From contig NZ_LRDB01000051.1 of assembly GCF_001592935.1 (NCBI RefSeq), forward strand, positions 1-64,000: a stretch of 64,000 bases of DNA. Reading direction: 5' to 3'. Below are positions 52,228 through 60,132 of this stretch, piece by piece. A program made the position numbers and the translations under genes. The DNA is from Roseivirga echinicomitans (GTDB lineage: Bacteria; Bacteroidota; Bacteroidia; Cytophagales; Cyclobacteriaceae). The notes beneath the pieces were generated by a model. That model searched no databases. It was not told where the DNA came from and saw nothing but the letters and a program-made list of their open reading frames with translations. Each line of letters starts with the position of its first letter. The first letter of the stretch is position 1.

Positions 52228-53018
52228 TGAATATGAAAAAGCTTACCATTGTTAAAGTTGGGGGAAAGGTCATTGATGAAGCGTCAGCTTTAAATGCTTT
52301 TCTAAAATCGTTTTCAACTTTAGAAGGAGAGAAAATTCTAATTCACGGAGGTGGAAAAATTGCTTCCGACTTTGGCAAGAAGCTAGGCGTTGAACCCAAA
52401 ATGATTGACGGACGAAGAATCACCGATGCGGAAACCATTGACTTGGTGACCATGGTGTATGGTGGCTTGGTGAGCAAGCGAATCGTCAGTAAACTTCAAG
52501 CCTTGAAGGTAAACGCTATTGGGCTCACTGGTGCAGATGCCAATGTAATTCCAGCCACAAAAAGACCCATTGGAGCAATTGATTATGGATTTGTGGGCGA
52601 TGTAAAGCCAGAAAATATCAATACTGAGATCCTCAAAAAACTCATCGATTCTGGACTTATTCCAGTCTTAGCTCCTTTGACCCACGATGGCGAAGGCCAT
52701 ATGCTGAATACGAATGCCGATACCATTGCGGCTTCGGTGGCCGCTGCTTTAGCCCAGCAATTTGAAGTGAAATTGATTTACTGCTTCGAGCAACCTGGTG
52801 TGCTTTCCGATTTCGAAAACAAGCTTGTAATTTCTGAAATTAAGAGGGCAGAAGTTGCGGGGTTAAAAGAGAGTGGGGTGATTAATGAAGGCATGCTTCC
52901 CAAAATGGATTGTGCTTTATTGGCATTGACGCATGGCGCTAAATCGGTGAGAATCGGTTCTTTTGAAAACTTATCAGCCTTAGCCAATGACCAATCTGGA
53001 ACTCTAATCAGCAATTAA
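52227..53018 (+). CDS. argB: N-acylglutamate kinase
   Basis: ArgB phosphorylates the N-acylglutamate gamma-carboxylate. It has 263 aa (or 261 from the ATG at 52233). The amino acid kinase motifs VKVGGKVID, ILIHGGGKIASDFGKKLG, GLTGADANVI and LNTNADTIAASVAAAL are visible, with INEGMLPKMDCAL near the end. The long N-terminal helix of arginine-inhibited kinases is absent, so feedback inhibition by arginine may be weak; that is an inference. The ATG shares a base with the argF' stop. Confidence 0.94.
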   Translation: MNMKKLTIVKVGGKVIDEASALNAFLKSFSTLEGEKILIHGGGKIASDFGKKLGVEPKMIDGRRITDAETIDLVTMVYGGLVSKRIVSKLQALKVNAIGLTGADANVIPATKRPIGAIDYGFVGDVKPENINTEILKKLIDSGLIPVLAPLTHDGEGHMLNTNADTIAASVAAALAQQFEVKLIYCFEQPGVLSDFENKLVISEIKRAEVAGLKESGVINEGMLPKMDCALLALTHGAKSVRIGSFENLSALANDQSGTLISN

Positions 53019-53019
53019 A

Positions 53020-54072
53020 ATGCAGTTATTCAACGAGGCACTCGATTTACTAAAACAGCTTATTGCGACTCCTTCTTTGAGTAAAGAAGAGGATAAAACG
53101 GCTGATTTGATTCAAGCCTTTTTTCAGGATAAAGGAATTTCAACCCAAAGAAAAGGTAACAACATTTGGGTGAAGAACTTACATTTCGATGCGGGGAAAC
53201 CTACCATTCTGCTCAACTCGCATCACGATACTGTAAAACCGAATGTAGGCTACACCAAAGATCCATTTTCTCCTGAGGTGGAAGACGGTAAACTTTACGG
53301 CTTGGGAAGCAATGATGCTGGAGCGAGTTTGGTTTCCCTTATGGCTTGTTTTCTCCATTTCTATCATGCGCCTGACCTCAAATACAATTTGATTTTGGCG
53401 GCTTCGGCCGAAGAAGAAATTTCTGGGAAGAATGGGGTGGAAAGTATTCTAGAAGAATTGGGCGATATAGATTTCGCCATAGTGGGCGAGCCTACTTTGC
53501 TTGATTTGGCGATCGCAGAAAAAGGATTGATGGTGTTGGATTGTGTGGCTACAGGGAAATCTGGCCACGCTGCCCGAAACGAAGGCGAAAATGCCATTTA
53601 CAAAGCCATGAAAGATCTTGAATGGTTTCGCACCTATACCTTTGATGAAATTTCTCAAACACTGGGGCCAGTGCGCATGTCGGTGACAATGATTAATGCA
53701 GGCCAGCAGCACAACGTAGTGCCGGATGAATGCAAGTTTGTGGTGGATGTGCGTAGTACAGATTGTTATTCGAATACCCAAATTCTGGAGATTATTAGAG
53801 CACATATCAAATCGAAAGTGGAGCCAAGGTCGACTAGATTGAATCCTTCCTCCATTCCAATGGATCATGCGATTGTTCAGGCGGGAATTGCTCTGGGTAG
53901 AAGGACCTATGGTTCTCCAACAATGTCTGATCAAGCGCTGATGCCTTATCCTTCATTAAAGCTCGGTGTTGGAGATTCTGCACAATCGCATACAGCCGAT
54001 GAATTTGTTTTCATTCATGAAATAGAAGAGGGGATTGAGTTTTATATTAAACTCTTGAAGCAGGTTTTGTGA
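53020..54072 (+). CDS. argE: M20 family deacylase, ArgE/DapE type
   Basis: A 350-aa metal-dependent amidohydrolase. It has LLNSHHDTVKP (first metal ligand), LYGLGSNDAGASLVSLM, LAASAEEEISGKNGVE, the dimerisation loop GKSGHAARNEGENAIY and a late SHTADEFVFIHE. Its place at the end of the operon, 1 bp after argB, indicates that it removes the acyl group from N-acylcitrulline or N-acylornithine. With a SOTCase upstream, the predicted substrate is N-succinylcitrulline. Confidence 0.9.
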   Translation: MQLFNEALDLLKQLIATPSLSKEEDKTADLIQAFFQDKGISTQRKGNNIWVKNLHFDAGKPTILLNSHHDTVKPNVGYTKDPFSPEVEDGKLYGLGSNDAGASLVSLMACFLHFYHAPDLKYNLILAASAEEEISGKNGVESILEELGDIDFAIVGEPTLLDLAIAEKGLMVLDCVATGKSGHAARNEGENAIYKAMKDLEWFRTYTFDEISQTLGPVRMSVTMINAGQQHNVVPDECKFVVDVRSTDCYSNTQILEIIRAHIKSKVEPRSTRLNPSSIPMDHAIVQAGIALGRRTYGSPTMSDQALMPYPSLKLGVGDSAQSHTADEFVFIHEIEEGIEFYIKLLKQVL

Positions 54073-54087
54073 TTGAGATTAGCCTTG

Positions 54088-54127
54088 AAATTTAGACCCT
54101 TCTCCGAAGTCTCGGAGCTCAGGGAAT
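54088..54127. repeat. Intergenic repeat, copy 2
   Basis: AAATTTAGACCCTTC, then GAAGTCTCGGAG and TCAGGGAA, corresponds to 29-66 at the left edge of the window. Further on, CATCCTGAG...GAAGGAACTAG (about 54199-54219) looks like another dispersed element; the window begins GGAACTAG. Confidence 0.5.
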
Positions 54128-54226
54128 GAAAAGAAGTAGCCTTCAGTTTCAGCGCTTCGGTTTGATTATAATGCTGCGCCTAACTATGCGCACTTTTCAT
54201 CCTGAGTTTACGAAGGAACTAGACTG

Positions 54227-54745
54227 TCAATCCTTCTTCGATTTCGGGTAATCGTAATAGAATTGATGACCTCGGGTGGTTTGAATATCTTTCCAGCTTT
54301 CCATTTCGAATTCAATACCACAAACAGCGCAGGTGGGTAAATTGTCTAAATCAAAATTGCTGATTTCGTTGATCAAGTAGGTCAGCCCGGGGTTATGCCC
54401 AAAAATCATGACGGTATCGTGTTCATCAGCCACTCGGCTCAACAGCGTTTTTATAGTTCTGGTAGATGCATGATAAAGCCTTTCTTCTTCCATAATGTCC
54501 GAAACAGGGTAACCGATTTTAGCAGAAATGACTTTTGCTGTCGTTAACGCCCTGTTGGCAGGAGAGGATATTATAAGCGATGGTTTGACGCCTTTCATGG
54601 CCAGTCGCTGCCCCATATCTGGCGCATCATTTTCACCCCGATGATTTAAAGGTCGCTCAAAATCAGATAGATGCGCATTCCCCCAACTAGATTTGGCATG
54701 TCGGACGATATACAGTTTTTTATTGCCTGTTTTATTGGATTTCAT
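54227..54745 (-). CDS. SixA-type histidine phosphatase
   Basis: A 172-aa histidine phosphatase. The catalytic RHA motif is in LYIVRHAKSSWGN (His16), the second histidine in IFGHNPGLTYLI, and DFERPLNHRGENDAPDMG matches SixA proteins. Family members dephosphorylate phosphohistidine proteins; the target here is unknown. It has a normal length and is divergent from cspA. Its start codon region overlaps the cspA promoter. Confidence 0.88.
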   Translation of the reverse strand: MKSNKTGNKKLYIVRHAKSSWGNAHLSDFERPLNHRGENDAPDMGQRLAMKGVKPSLIISSPANRALTTAKVISAKIGYPVSDIMEEERLYHASTRTIKTLLSRVADEHDTVMIFGHNPGLTYLINEISNFDLDNLPTCAVCGIEFEMESWKDIQTTRGHQFYYDYPKSKKD

Positions 54746-54763
54746 AACTAATGGCTACATTTG
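54735..54763 (+). promoter_or_regulatory. Predicted cspA promoter
   Basis: TTG (54735-54737), 18 nt, TACATTTG (54756-54763). It is an exact -7 match and lies 43 nt before the cold-shock gene, overlapping the 5' end of the divergent sixA-like gene. Confidence 0.65.
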
Positions 54764-54806
54764 TCGTAATACAAATAAAATTATTAATTACTTATTACAA
54801 TTTACA

Positions 54807-54998
54807 ATGAATACAGGAGTAGTAAAATTCTTCAACAATGACAAAGGCTTCGGCTTTGTTGTTGATGACGCAACAGGCGAAGAAATTTTCATTCATGTTT
54901 CTGGTACAATCGATGCCATTGACAAAGATGATAAAGTTGAATTCGAGAAAGCAGAAGGCCGTAAAGGTCTTAACGCTGTGAATGTCAAGAAAATATAG
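54807..54998 (+). CDS. cspA: Cold-shock domain protein
   Basis: A 63-aa OB-fold RNA chaperone. RNP1 is NDKGFGFVV and RNP2 is EIFIHVS, and the total length equals one cold-shock domain. The frame is open upstream to 54693, but this crosses the promoter, and MNTGVVKFFNNDKGFGF is the family start. Two hairpin terminators follow. The exact paralogue type cannot be decided from sequence. Confidence 0.93.
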   Translation: MNTGVVKFFNNDKGFGFVVDDATGEEIFIHVSGTIDAIDKDDKVEFEKAEGRKGLNAVNVKKI

Positions 54999-55025
54999 TT
55001 AAAAATTATAGATTTTTGATTACAG

Positions 55026-55050
55026 AACCCCGACTAGTCGGGGTTTTTTT
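55026..55050 (+). terminator. Intrinsic terminator of cspA
   Basis: AACCCCGA-CTAG-TCGGGGTT (55026-55045) followed by TTTTT, 28 bp after the stop. Confidence 0.9.
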
Positions 55051-55068
55051 GTAGATCATAAAAACACA

Positions 55069-55106
55069 AAGAGGTTACATCAGCAATGGTGTAACCTCTT
55101 CTGTTT
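55069..55106 (+). terminator. Second hairpin after cspA
   Basis: AAGAGGTTACA (55069-55079) pairs with TGTAACCTCTT (55090-55100), followed by CTGTTTTT. It backs up the first terminator, or ends a transcript from the right if read on the minus strand. Confidence 0.7.
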
Positions 55107-55151
55107 TTATAGGTTTGGTGGGTTATTATAATCCAGTGGAAGTAAGCTTTG

Positions 55152-55240
55152 AAAATCAAAAAGGTATAATTGAAATAAGCTTTTTATATTAGGCAATGCA
55201 TGTGGTTGCAGGGAGACAGTTCGACCAGTGAGCAGAAAAC
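55152..55240. repeat. Duplicated intergenic unit, copy A
   Basis: A 28-bp run, 55152-55179 (core AAAAAGGTATAATTGAAATA), is identical to 55823-55850. Similarity continues, degenerate, through TTTTATATTAGGC and TTCGACCAGT. Each copy lies ahead of a small membrane protein gene. Confidence 0.75.
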
Positions 55241-55274
55241 AGAGTTCCTCTCTTGCTTTTGTCTTTATCCGATT

Positions 55275-55649
55275 ATGAGCTTTTACAAAATACTTTATAT
55301 CAAACTTTATCAGTTCACCCTCAAGACACCTTCAGGAGACTATAACCCGGAGCAAATAGCGAGCATGGTATTAACTCTGTTTGTATCGATCAATGTTGCT
55401 GTTTTGTCGCTAGCCTTAATGATGTTGGATATCAAAGAAGCAGATGTGTTTTTTGAGAGCTATACACCTATGATTTTTGTGTTTATATCCACTGCCTTGT
55501 TAAATTATTTTGTGTTCATAAGAGATGGGAAATATAAAAAGATACTTAACGCGTATAACCAGAGACATAGAAGCGAAAAGAAAGCTCATACGATCTTAAG
55601 CATACTTTATTTTTTATTGTCAGCAGTTCTGTTGATGGTTTTGATCTAG
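55275..55649 (+). CDS. Small membrane protein, three predicted helices
   Basis: A 124-aa protein with hydrophobic helices near residues 30-50 (MVLTLFVSINVAVLSLALMM), 62-82 (YTPMIFVFISTALLNYFVFI) and 105-124 (HTILSILYFLLSAVLLMVLI), and a basic loop (KYKKILNAYNQRHRSEKK) between the last two. The frame is open to 55200, but that part lies in repeat copy A, so the ATG at 55275 is preferred. No family is recognised. Confidence 0.55.
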   Translation: MSFYKILYIKLYQFTLKTPSGDYNPEQIASMVLTLFVSINVAVLSLALMMLDIKEADVFFESYTPMIFVFISTALLNYFVFIRDGKYKKILNAYNQRHRSEKKAHTILSILYFLLSAVLLMVLI

Positions 55650-55671
55650 TAGCAATGCTGTTTACCCGTGC

Positions 55672-55786
55672 TTAGCACCTGTTTTGTTATCCATTTTAAA
55701 CACACCAACTGACGCTCACTTGCCCACTGCGATAACTGGTGCTTACCTGCGGTGAGTACCTATTTTGTTATGCACTTTAAGTGCAT
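55672..55786. repeat. Internal direct repeat and palindrome
   Basis: 55672-55703 and 55753-55784 are about three-quarters identical (shared core TTTTGTTATNCA, then TTTAA). The second copy ends in the palindrome ATGCACTT-T-AAGTGCAT (55770-55786). The stretch between the two small genes otherwise has no coding potential. Confidence 0.5.
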
Positions 55787-55822
55787 CATTTAGGCTGGAG
55801 TTTTCCTAGCACAAGAGATTTA

Positions 55823-55910
55823 AAAATCAAAAAGGTATAATTGAAATAAGGGTTTTATACTAGGCTGTGTTCTTGATCGTAGCGAGACGCTTCAACCAGT
55901 TGGAGTACTG
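55823..55910. repeat. Duplicated intergenic unit, copy B, with REP-like fragment
   Basis: 55823-55850 is identical to 55152-55179, and TTTTATACTAGGC follows as in copy A. Further on, GTAGCGAGACGCTTCAACCAGT (in two parts around 55880-55900) is a degenerate version of the inverted element at 6457-6479. Confidence 0.7.
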
Positions 55911-55958
55911 AGTGAGTAAGTTTACGGACTGGACTCGATAAAACAAAAGACAGGGGAG

Positions 55959-56108
55959 ATGAAGAGCCGGAAAGAAATAACTGAAGATAAAAAAGAGCCT
56001 GAGTTTGAAGATAATGTTTTCGGCCCAGCTTCTAGGTTTGGTTGGAAAGTGTTAGCAGTGCTAATTGTGTTTGCTATTACCCTTTGGTTATGGAGCCTTT
56101 TTAATTAA
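55959..56108 (+). CDS. Small single-pass membrane protein
   Basis: A 49-aa frame. It starts MKSRKEITEDKKEPEFEDNV, then a linker, and ends with one hydrophobic helix (VLAVLIVFAITLWLW) and SLFN. GGGGAG lies immediately before the ATG, an unusual Shine-Dalgarno-like run for this genome. Charged N-terminus plus a C-terminal helix suggests a tail-anchored inner-membrane protein. It follows repeat copy B as the 124-aa protein follows copy A. Coding status is likely but not proven. Confidence 0.5.
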   Translation: MKSRKEITEDKKEPEFEDNVFGPASRFGWKVLAVLIVFAITLWLWSLFN

Positions 56109-56256
56109 TCAACAGCAGGTTAGAGCACATGCTTGTACTTCCTTATCATATCCTTCAATTAATATTTACAATAAGCGAGGAAAGGAAATAGTATAAAAAA
56201 ACCAGCCTTGTTTCCAACGCTGATTTTTAAAGAATTTTAATAGGTGCTAGGCAGGG

Positions 56257-57210
56257 CTAGTTATTCCAAAGCCCATCTGCGGTATAACTTCCGCCTTCTC
56301 GCTCCCAAAACTTACCATTCAGGAATCGATAGCCTTTGTCAAGCTTGTTCAGTTTGGCCATATCTTCTTTGCTCAATTCAATTTTAGCCGACTTCAAATT
56401 CTTCTTTAATCTTTCTGGGTTTACCGATTTTGGAATTACAGCAGTGCCTCGGGCTTCTGCCCATTTGATTAAAATTTGAGCAGGATGAACATTATGGGCT
56501 TCAGCAATTGCTTTAACCACAGGGTTTTCAAACATATCTGGCTCGTCATGCCCCTTCATTCCTTCTGCCCTGTCCTTTGAACCTAAAGGAGAATAAGCGG
56601 TGTAATGAATGTTGTTCTCTATACAGAAGTGCAATAAGTCGTTTTGAGCCAAATAAGGATGTGACTCCACTTGGTTCATTTCTGGCTGAATGATGGCGGT
56701 TTCCATCAGCTTTTTCAGCTTAGGAATATTGAAGTTTGAAACGCCAATGTGTTTTACCAAGCCCTTATCTACACAGGCTTCCATGGCTTTCCAAGTGTCT
56801 GCAATTGGCATTTCGTCAATCGGTATAAAGTCGTCAGCAGTTTTAGGGTTGATGGCTTCTTTTTTATGCGCAATCGGCCAGTGGATTAAGTACAGGTCCA
56901 AATAGTCTAATTGCAGGGCTTTCAAGGATTCTTGTAAAGCAGGCTCCACATCTTCTGGTGCGTGGAATGAATTCCAAAGTTTTGAAGTCACAAAAAGATC
57001 TTCGCGCTTTACGTCACCATCGGAAAAGGCATCGGCAAAAGCATTTCCAATTTCGGCTTCGTTTTGGTAAATCCAAGCGCAGTCAATATGGCGATAGCCT
57101 AGTTTAATGGCTGTTCTAACCGCTTGATAAACTTCGCCTGGTTCAGACTTCCAAGTTCCGAGTCCGATGGCTTCTAATACATCTCCGTTCTTAAATATCA
57201 GTTGGTTCAT
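56257..57210 (-). CDS. Aldo/keto reductase
   Basis: A 317-aa NADPH-dependent (beta/alpha)8 reductase. The catalytic tetrad is visible: Asp in YRHIDCAWIY with Tyr in the same motif, Lys in FVTSKLWNSFH, and His in LYLIHWPI. IGVSNFNIPKL, PEMNQVESHPYLAQ and AVIPKSVNPERLKKNL are family signatures. The substrate is unknown. Its start codon lies about 68 bp from the rlmD remnant on the same strand. Confidence 0.93.
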   Translation of the reverse strand: MNQLIFKNGDVLEAIGLGTWKSEPGEVYQAVRTAIKLGYRHIDCAWIYQNEAEIGNAFADAFSDGDVKREDLFVTSKLWNSFHAPEDVEPALQESLKALQLDYLDLYLIHWPIAHKKEAINPKTADDFIPIDEMPIADTWKAMEACVDKGLVKHIGVSNFNIPKLKKLMETAIIQPEMNQVESHPYLAQNDLLHFCIENNIHYTAYSPLGSKDRAEGMKGHDEPDMFENPVVKAIAEAHNVHPAQILIKWAEARGTAVIPKSVNPERLKKNLKSAKIELSKEDMAKLNKLDKGYRFLNGKFWEREGGSYTADGLWNN

Positions 57211-57277
57211 AATGCCTCTAAAGAAATTTTACCCCCTAAACTAATGAACTACGCTGTCAGTTCATTGATTTTTGCAT

Positions 57278-57385
57278 TTATCTTTTCCTTATCAACAGCA
57301 TAATATTCTCCACATGATGTGTCTGTGGAAACATATCCACTAACTGTACTTTTTTGAGACTGTATTCATTACGTAGGAGTATCGT
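57278..57385 (-). pseudogene. Remnant of rlmD (RumA-type rRNA methyltransferase) 3' end, copy 1
   Basis: On the minus strand an open frame reads ILLRNEYSLKKVQLVDMF then PQTHHVENIMLLIRKR and a stop at 57278. This matches the C-terminus of 23S rRNA m5U methyltransferases of the RumA/RlmD family (..QPVDMFP.T.HVEN..LL). Nothing upstream continues it: the frame runs into the 3' end of the secA-like gene, whose stop lies inside it. It is a broken gene end, and the intact gene is not in the window. Confidence 0.7.
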
Positions 57386-59741
57386 TTTTCTTGCGGAAAA
57401 TGCCTAGAATAGGCCAGAAAAATAACTTTGAAAGCCCAATGTCTGCTCCTGAAGTTGGAATGTATAATAGCTCAGCCCATTCACCAAAGGGTTGATCGGT
57501 GATGAGTTCGGTATATGTTGAGGACGGATTTGATAAAAGATCCATCAACAGAGCTCTTCCCTTTTTGTCCATTACCTTTTCAAGAATTTCCTGCTCTATG
57601 CGTTCATCCAGGTCCTCCATCATTTTAATAAATGCCTCGGCCATAATTTTGTGAAATTCAGTTGAAGGCGATAACCTAGCAAGGCTCGAAAGATGAATGC
57701 TCTCCTTAATCTGGTTGGCCAAATGTAAATGCATTGACCACGCTTCGTCCATAGTGAATAATGCGGTTATTTTGAAGAAGTTGGCAATTTCTTCATTAGA
57801 AAACTCGCTGGCCAAATCAGATTTTTGTGCGGTAGTGCCTATTTCAATAACGGGGTGGTATCCATGAATTAAAATATCTTCCCGGTTTTCCAGAAAGATT
57901 TTCCTCTGATCATCTATCACGCCAGAGTAGGTGTTGAGTGTTTTCCTAATCTTATGATTCTGCTCCTCAACTTTCTTTTGGAGTCGGTTCACTGCTTGAA
58001 GAATAACAGGGTGATTTAATGACGCTCCCAAATTATCCGTAATCCTATTTGGTAAAAAATCTAATAGGCCAACGTTAACCAATAACTCATCTTCCAAGCT
58101 TATAAAAAAGCGAGATTTACCTGGGTCTCCTTGCCGTCCAGCACGCCCTCTCAATTGGTCATCGATTCGTTTACTTTCATGAATGCAAGTGCCTATCACG
58201 GATAAACCACCAAGTGATTTAACCTGTTTGTGATCTTCGAGATTACCCTCCCCCAACTTAATATCCGTTCCTCGGCCCGCTATGGCTGTAGAAATAGTAA
58301 TGCGATTGAGTTTCCCCGCCTGCCCAATAATCTTTGCTTCTTCCTTATCAACTTTGGCGTTCAATAGATTAAAATCAAGACCTTCACGCTTTAGTAACGC
58401 AGCGATTTGTTCAGATTCTTCCACGCTTCCTGTTCCCACCAATACCGGCTGTCCTGTCTTATTGGTATTTATAACCTCTTCGATGATCGCAGCATTTTTT
58501 AGTGCTTTGTTCATATAGAGTATGTCGGGTAGATCCTTACGAATCATGGGTTTCCCTGTAGGGATAGCGATGACGTTAAGATTGTAAAACTCTTCAAACT
58601 CCTTTTTTGAAGTGAGGGCAGTGCCTGTCATACCAGATAAAAGGGAGTATTGCTCAAGGAAATGCTTTAGTGTAATGGAGCCTAGCAATTGGGTGCCAAC
58701 GTTTATTTCTATTTGCTCTTTTGCTTCCAATGCTGATTGAAGCCCATATGCCCATCGTCTTCTATCGGCTACTCTTCCTGTAAACTGATCCACTTGTTCT
58801 ATTCTATTGTTCCGAAGAATGTAGTCATGGTCTCTTCGTAGTAAAAAATGAGCATGCAGAGATAGGTTAACTGAATTGAGCATCTTTATATACCGTTGAT
58901 TATAAAGGTTATCAATCTGTAGCGCTTCTTCTACCAAATGCAGCCCTCGATCTGTAAGGTGAATTTGATTGGTGTCAGGACTTGATTCAAAATCCTCTTT
59001 GGGGTTTAGATTACGAATTATATCAGAAACCTTCTTCAAATTTTCATCTTCGCCCACCTTGTTTTTAGAAATAACAAGAGGTACTCTAGCTTCATCAATT
59101 AAAATGGAATCGGCCTCATCAATAATGGCCATAGTAAATCCGCGATGCACTCTATCTGTGACAGAGTAGATCATACTGTCACGAAGAAAATCGAAACCCG
59201 CTTCTCTGGCCGTTACATAGGTAATATCGCATTCGTAGGCCTTTTTCCGATCCATTCGATCCGATTTCTCAGTAATGAAGCCTACAGAATGGCCTAAAAA
59301 ATCGCAAACGGGTTTTACCCAATGGGCATCCCTTTCAGATAGGTAGTCATTGAAGGTAAGAACGTGGACTCCTTTGTTGCTTAAGGCATGAAAGCTGGCT
59401 GCAAATACTGCCGCCAAAGTTTTCCCTTCTCCTGTTTTCATTTCAACGATATTCCTATCCTTCAAATAAATTCCAGCTGAGATCTGGCTATTAAAAGGTT
59501 GGATTTTCATGGTGCGTTGAATCACTTCCGACACCAGCGAATGGTGTTCAATCAGTAGTTCATCTCTTTGTGGAGTGTCCGAGTATTTACTCTTTAATTC
59601 ACCATACCTTTTTTTTAGTTCATTATCATCTGCGCTTTCAAGCGACTTGGCAGCAACAAGAATTTGCCCTAATAATTTAGAATGTAGTTTTCGACTTTTG
59701 CGCCCGAAATACTTAGTGAAAATGTTATTCATTCTATTCAT
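57369..59741 (-). CDS. Second SecA-type ATPase (SecA2-like)
   Basis: A 790-aa protein clearly related to SecA but shorter than the main copy (1117 aa). Walker A MKTGEGKT is at 101-108, the DEAD-like box IIDEADSILIDEARVPLVI near 206-223, then LLSGMTGTALTSKKEFEEFY, TAIAGRGTDIKLGEG and DDQLRGRAGRQGDPGKSRFF. The helical scaffold end is degenerate (TMDEAWSMHLHLANQIKESI), and there is no zinc motif. All ATPase motifs look intact, so it is probably active. It lies between two rlmD-end fragments and behind a decayed ParDE module, which suggests acquisition. Whether it exports special substrates is unknown. An alternative ATG is at 59732. Confidence 0.85.
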   Translation of the reverse strand: MNRMNNIFTKYFGRKSRKLHSKLLGQILVAAKSLESADDNELKKRYGELKSKYSDTPQRDELLIEHHSLVSEVIQRTMKIQPFNSQISAGIYLKDRNIVEMKTGEGKTLAAVFAASFHALSNKGVHVLTFNDYLSERDAHWVKPVCDFLGHSVGFITEKSDRMDRKKAYECDITYVTAREAGFDFLRDSMIYSVTDRVHRGFTMAIIDEADSILIDEARVPLVISKNKVGEDENLKKVSDIIRNLNPKEDFESSPDTNQIHLTDRGLHLVEEALQIDNLYNQRYIKMLNSVNLSLHAHFLLRRDHDYILRNNRIEQVDQFTGRVADRRRWAYGLQSALEAKEQIEINVGTQLLGSITLKHFLEQYSLLSGMTGTALTSKKEFEEFYNLNVIAIPTGKPMIRKDLPDILYMNKALKNAAIIEEVINTNKTGQPVLVGTGSVEESEQIAALLKREGLDFNLLNAKVDKEEAKIIGQAGKLNRITISTAIAGRGTDIKLGEGNLEDHKQVKSLGGLSVIGTCIHESKRIDDQLRGRAGRQGDPGKSRFFISLEDELLVNVGLLDFLPNRITDNLGASLNHPVILQAVNRLQKKVEEQNHKIRKTLNTYSGVIDDQRKIFLENREDILIHGYHPVIEIGTTAQKSDLASEFSNEEIANFFKITALFTMDEAWSMHLHLANQIKESIHLSSLARLSPSTEFHKIMAEAFIKMMEDLDERIEQEILEKVMDKKGRALLMDLLSNPSSTYTELITDQPFGEWAELLYIPTSGADIGLSKLFFWPILGIFRKKNDTPT

Positions 59742-59835
59742 TCAAAAACTTGACTAAGTTCCTACTTCCGTGGAGTACGCGAACAATCCTGATATGATTG
59801 GCAGGTTTGGAAAGCGTATAGCGATCAATTGTCAT
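59734..59835 (-). pseudogene. ParE-type toxin remnant with internal deletion
   Basis: A 33-residue minus-strand frame reads MTIDRYTLSKPANHIRIVRV then LHGSRNLVKFLNE. The start resembles ParE N-termini (YxLSxxA) and the end resembles the ParE tail (IRIxRVLHGxRDL), but the middle 55-65 residues are missing. Its start overlaps the parD stop (ATGACAATTGA), as in working ParDE pairs, and its end overlaps the secA-like start by 8 bp. It cannot form a normal toxin. Confidence 0.65.
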
Positions 59836-60025
59836 TATTGCTTTCTTCTACCGTTTTGGATTTGATTATGTCCTGAACACTACGGCCACTGACAGGCGCT
59901 TTCCAACCTTTCTCGATTTCCATGCGAAGGGTATCACACACAAGTTCACTCGCATTTTGGAAATCACCCGCCTCAATTTGGGGGGCGATATATTTCTCTT
60001 GCTTATTGGTCAAACTGACATTCAT
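59825..60025 (-). CDS. ParD-like antitoxin
   Basis: A 66-aa protein. MNVSLTNKQEKYIAPQIEAG then DFQNASELVCDTLRMEIEKG matches the ribbon-helix-helix domain of ParD (MNVSLTxxxxxFIxxxVxxGxYxSASEVVRxxLR). ParD normally blocks ParE and represses its own operon. The partner toxin is reduced to a fragment, so this antitoxin is probably a leftover. Confidence 0.75.
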   Translation of the reverse strand: MNVSLTNKQEKYIAPQIEAGDFQNASELVCDTLRMEIEKGWKAPVSGRSVQDIIKSKTVEESNNDN

Positions 60026-60132
60026 GGTTTTCTACTTCCTTGAACATTCAATATAACCAACATGTCGATATATAGTAAATATAGACACGATGATTGATCC
60101 TTTCTCAAGGTTTGGTTAGCCGGGAAATGCCC

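Noticed and set aside
55152-55910. CRISPR array
   Set aside because: Only two copies of the 28-bp run, 670 bp apart, with no spacer regularity.
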